Shown one piece after another: positions 62,554 to 64,000 of a stretch of DNA of 64,000 bases. This DNA is from Collinsella sp. TM09-10AT (GTDB lineage: Bacteria > Actinomycetota > Coriobacteriia > Coriobacteriales > Coriobacteriaceae). Location of the stretch: NCBI RefSeq assembly GCF_003436275.1, contig NZ_QSOP01000006.1, positions 37,213 to 101,212 of the forward strand, in the 5' to 3' direction. The position numbers and the translations under genes were made by a program. The notes under the pieces were generated by a model. It did no database searches. It had not been told where the DNA came from and worked only from the letters and a program-made list of their open reading frames with translations. Positions within the stretch are counted from its first letter, which is position 1, and each line of letters opens with the position of its first letter.

Positions 62554-63372
62554 ATGAAAACAAATAGATACGGAATTAGCGGCAGCACATTAAAGATAAT
62601 AGCAGCCATTTCGATGGTTCTCGATCATGTAAGCAGGATCGTCCTGACCAATGGAATCATGACTCACGCATCGTACAGTCAGATATCAGACGAACAGTGG
62701 GCGATTCTAAGCGAGGCTTCGGATGTGCTTCATGTTCTTGGCAGAATTGCATTTCCCTTATTTTGCTTTTTGATAGTTCAGGGATTTTTGCATACTCATG
62801 ACTTAAAGAAGTACCTGCGAAATATGCTTGTCTTCGCAATCATTGCGGAGCCCATATACGATTTCGTCCAAACCGGGCAACTATTTGACCTTCGGCAACA
62901 AAATGTTATGTGTGAGCTCCTGCTTTCCTTGGTCTTTTTGATTGTTCTGGAAAAGATACAAAGTCTTTCAAAACGGAAAAGATACATCGCAGAAACTGCT
63001 CTGATTGTTTTGACAGCACTGGCAGCTGAATACACTAAACTAGATGGCGGTGTGTATGGCATTATGCTTGTGGCTGCATTCTATTTATTCCACGACAGCA
63101 AGGCCAAGATGTTCTTTGCTGCAGTATGTGCAGTGCTCCTTTCGTCATGCCATATAGTTGGCGGCGGATTTGAGTTTGCTACAGCTAATGTATTTAATCC
63201 TGATGTTGCTGCCGCGGTCGTTTCGTTGCTGCTTATCAATCTTTATAATGGTAAGCGAGGGCTGAAGCTCAAATATTTCTTCTACATTTTCTATCCGGCA
63301 CATCTTGCTCTGCTTTATGGTGTCTCACTTATTGTTTTGAACTGTCTTAAAAACTCTCAAACAAGTCTCTGA
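62554..63372 (+). CDS. TraX family integral membrane protein
   Basis: 272 aa. About eight hydrophobic helices. The TraX signature is visible at the N terminus (STLKIIAAISMVLDHVSRIV) and in FPLFCFLIVQGFLHTHDLKK, with YIFYPAHLALLYG near the end. TraX of F plasmid acetylates pilin; chromosomal relatives are membrane acyltransferase-like proteins of uncertain role. AAGGAA lies 7 nt before the ATG. The gene is clearly AT-richer than its neighbours and lies between two copies of a tRNA-Lys-linked segment, so it is probably acquired DNA. Confidence 0.9.
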   Translation: MKTNRYGISGSTLKIIAAISMVLDHVSRIVLTNGIMTHASYSQISDEQWAILSEASDVLHVLGRIAFPLFCFLIVQGFLHTHDLKKYLRNMLVFAIIAEPIYDFVQTGQLFDLRQQNVMCELLLSLVFLIVLEKIQSLSKRKRYIAETALIVLTALAAEYTKLDGGVYGIMLVAAFYLFHDSKAKMFFAAVCAVLLSSCHIVGGGFEFATANVFNPDVAAAVVSLLLINLYNGKRGLKLKYFFYIFYPAHLALLYGVSLIVLNCLKNSQTSL

Positions 63373-63636
63373 AAACGGAAACAAATTGACTCTAAGACTG
63401 CTTGTGAATTTCCGGAAGACCTGAGAGATGCGAGGATAGGCAACGAGGGCTGCAGAGAGATGCTTCTCAGTTCTCTGGCGGATCGCACGTATCTGTATGA
63501 GGATCACTTCCACACACTCATTAATAACAGTGATAAACACGGCAGATCCTCAAAACATGAGGCTGTGGAGGTCGAACGATGCTTCGAAAGCATGAATGGC
63601 AGCGAGAAAATGAGTTCGGAAGCGCCCTCTGGATGA
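63373..63636 (+). other. Possible gene remnant downstream of traX
   Basis: In the same frame as the traX-like gene, right after its stop, 87 codons are open (includes CEFPEDLRDARIGNEGCREM and LADRTYLYEDHFHTLINNSD) and end at TGA 63634. There is no ribosome site or early start codon and I do not recognise the sequence. It may be the tail of a broken gene. Confidence 0.3.
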
Positions 63637-63642
63637 TCCAGC

Positions 63643-63710
63643 ATAGAATAGAAAGCGATCGGCTCCGGCTGGTCGCTTTTTTGTTGCCGTGCCACGGGTT
63701 CGAACCCGAA
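63643..63710. repeat. Second copy of the tRNA-Lys downstream segment
   Basis: TAGAAT, a terminator-like hairpin (AAGCGATC/GGTCGCTT, then TTTTTTG) and the T-arm palindrome CGGGTTCGAACCCG (63695-63708) repeat the order and much of the sequence of 62361-62428. There is no tRNA in front of this copy. It marks the right side of the traX-bearing insertion. Confidence 0.75.
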
Positions 63711-64000
63711 CTTCTCTATATATAAGAACGCTTGGCGAACAAAACCTGCCTTTTACCGACGGGAAACAAATAGCTGATGCTTTTGGAGTAAAGTGGCGCT
63801 CCAGAGATGACCGATGCCTTAACACCTATAAACCAGCTGGTCATCGCCAATATCAGAAGCCAATGCTTCAGTTTTAACCTCAGTGATGCGACTGAGGGAC
63901 CTATTCATTTGTGAACAAAATATGGAGTGCGCGATTCCCGCCCCCGGCGCCCCTCCGGTCTGGCAATATATCTCCTTGCCGCGCGGCCCGGTCGGACCGG
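63711..64000. other. Right end of window: no supported gene
   Basis: An open frame (63689-63877, plus) contains GEQNLPFTDGKQIADAFGVK but its start lies in the T-arm repeat and no ribosome site is seen; it may be another fragment of acquired DNA. After 63890 the base composition returns to GC-rich, with no gene that I can support before the end. Confidence 0.4.

Overview
The window looks like the replication-origin region of a high-GC Gram-positive gut bacterium of the class Coriobacteriia, most likely Collinsella. This is an inference from gene content, gene order and codon use; no 16S gene is present. The core is a classic origin layout: rpmH, rnpA, yidD, yidC, jag, rsmG, three perfect parS sites, parA and parB run rightward from about 30.6 kb, while an unusual GHKL-ATPase gene, dnaA, dnaN, recF, a dciA-like gene, gyrB and gyrA run leftward from about 30.3 kb to 19.2 kb. 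The origin appears bipartite. A cluster of diverged DnaA boxes lies upstream of dnaA (30.36-30.49 kb). A second set lies between dnaA and dnaN (27.02-27.24 kb), together with a run of TAR triplets that resembles a DnaA-trio unwinding element.

Left arm (1-19 kb): a partial gene behind a PyrR-like leader, a membrane protein, an ABC exporter, a NUDIX hydrolase, purD, purA and dnaB, then rplI, rpsR, ssb and rpsF. A complete IS1595-family transposon (8235-10064, 8-bp target duplication) carrying an Lnu(C)-like lincosamide nucleotidyltransferase sits between rplI and dnaB. Further right are two tRNA-Ser genes with an odd hairpin cluster, a TRIC-type channel gene, a bactofilin-like membrane protein gene, typA, three small conserved genes and a tRNA-Ile/tRNA-Ala/tRNA-Ile cluster followed by a long palindrome.

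Right arm (35-64 kb): rlmN, ddl, a DinG/epsilon-type helicase gene, a pair of WYL regulators, an M28-like membrane protein split by a very long disordered insert, an LPXTG adhesin with a thioester domain, tRNA-Gly with a tandem array of its own 3' end, purB, a solute-binding protein/GGDEF pair, a TSCPD protein, a Tat lipoprotein, a two-component system, purC, an M29 aminopeptidase, tRNA-Lys with another 3'-end/hairpin cluster, and an AT-rich traX-like insertion with gene debris to the window end.

The genes fall into working groups: initiation and segregation (dnaA, dnaN, parAB/parS, gyrAB, recF, dciA, dnaB, ssb), purine synthesis (purD, purA, purB, purC), protein export and ribosome/RNA maturation (yidC, jag, rnpA, rsmG, rlmN), and surface or sensing functions. 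The least explained feature is the recurring unit found downstream of tRNA-Ser, tRNA-Gly and tRNA-Lys: an inverted copy of that tRNA's T-arm, a row of perfect mini-hairpins with mostly GNA loops, and (for Gly and Lys) a direct copy of the tRNA 3' end. At tRNA-Gly the unit is expanded into an array of about 132-bp repeats.
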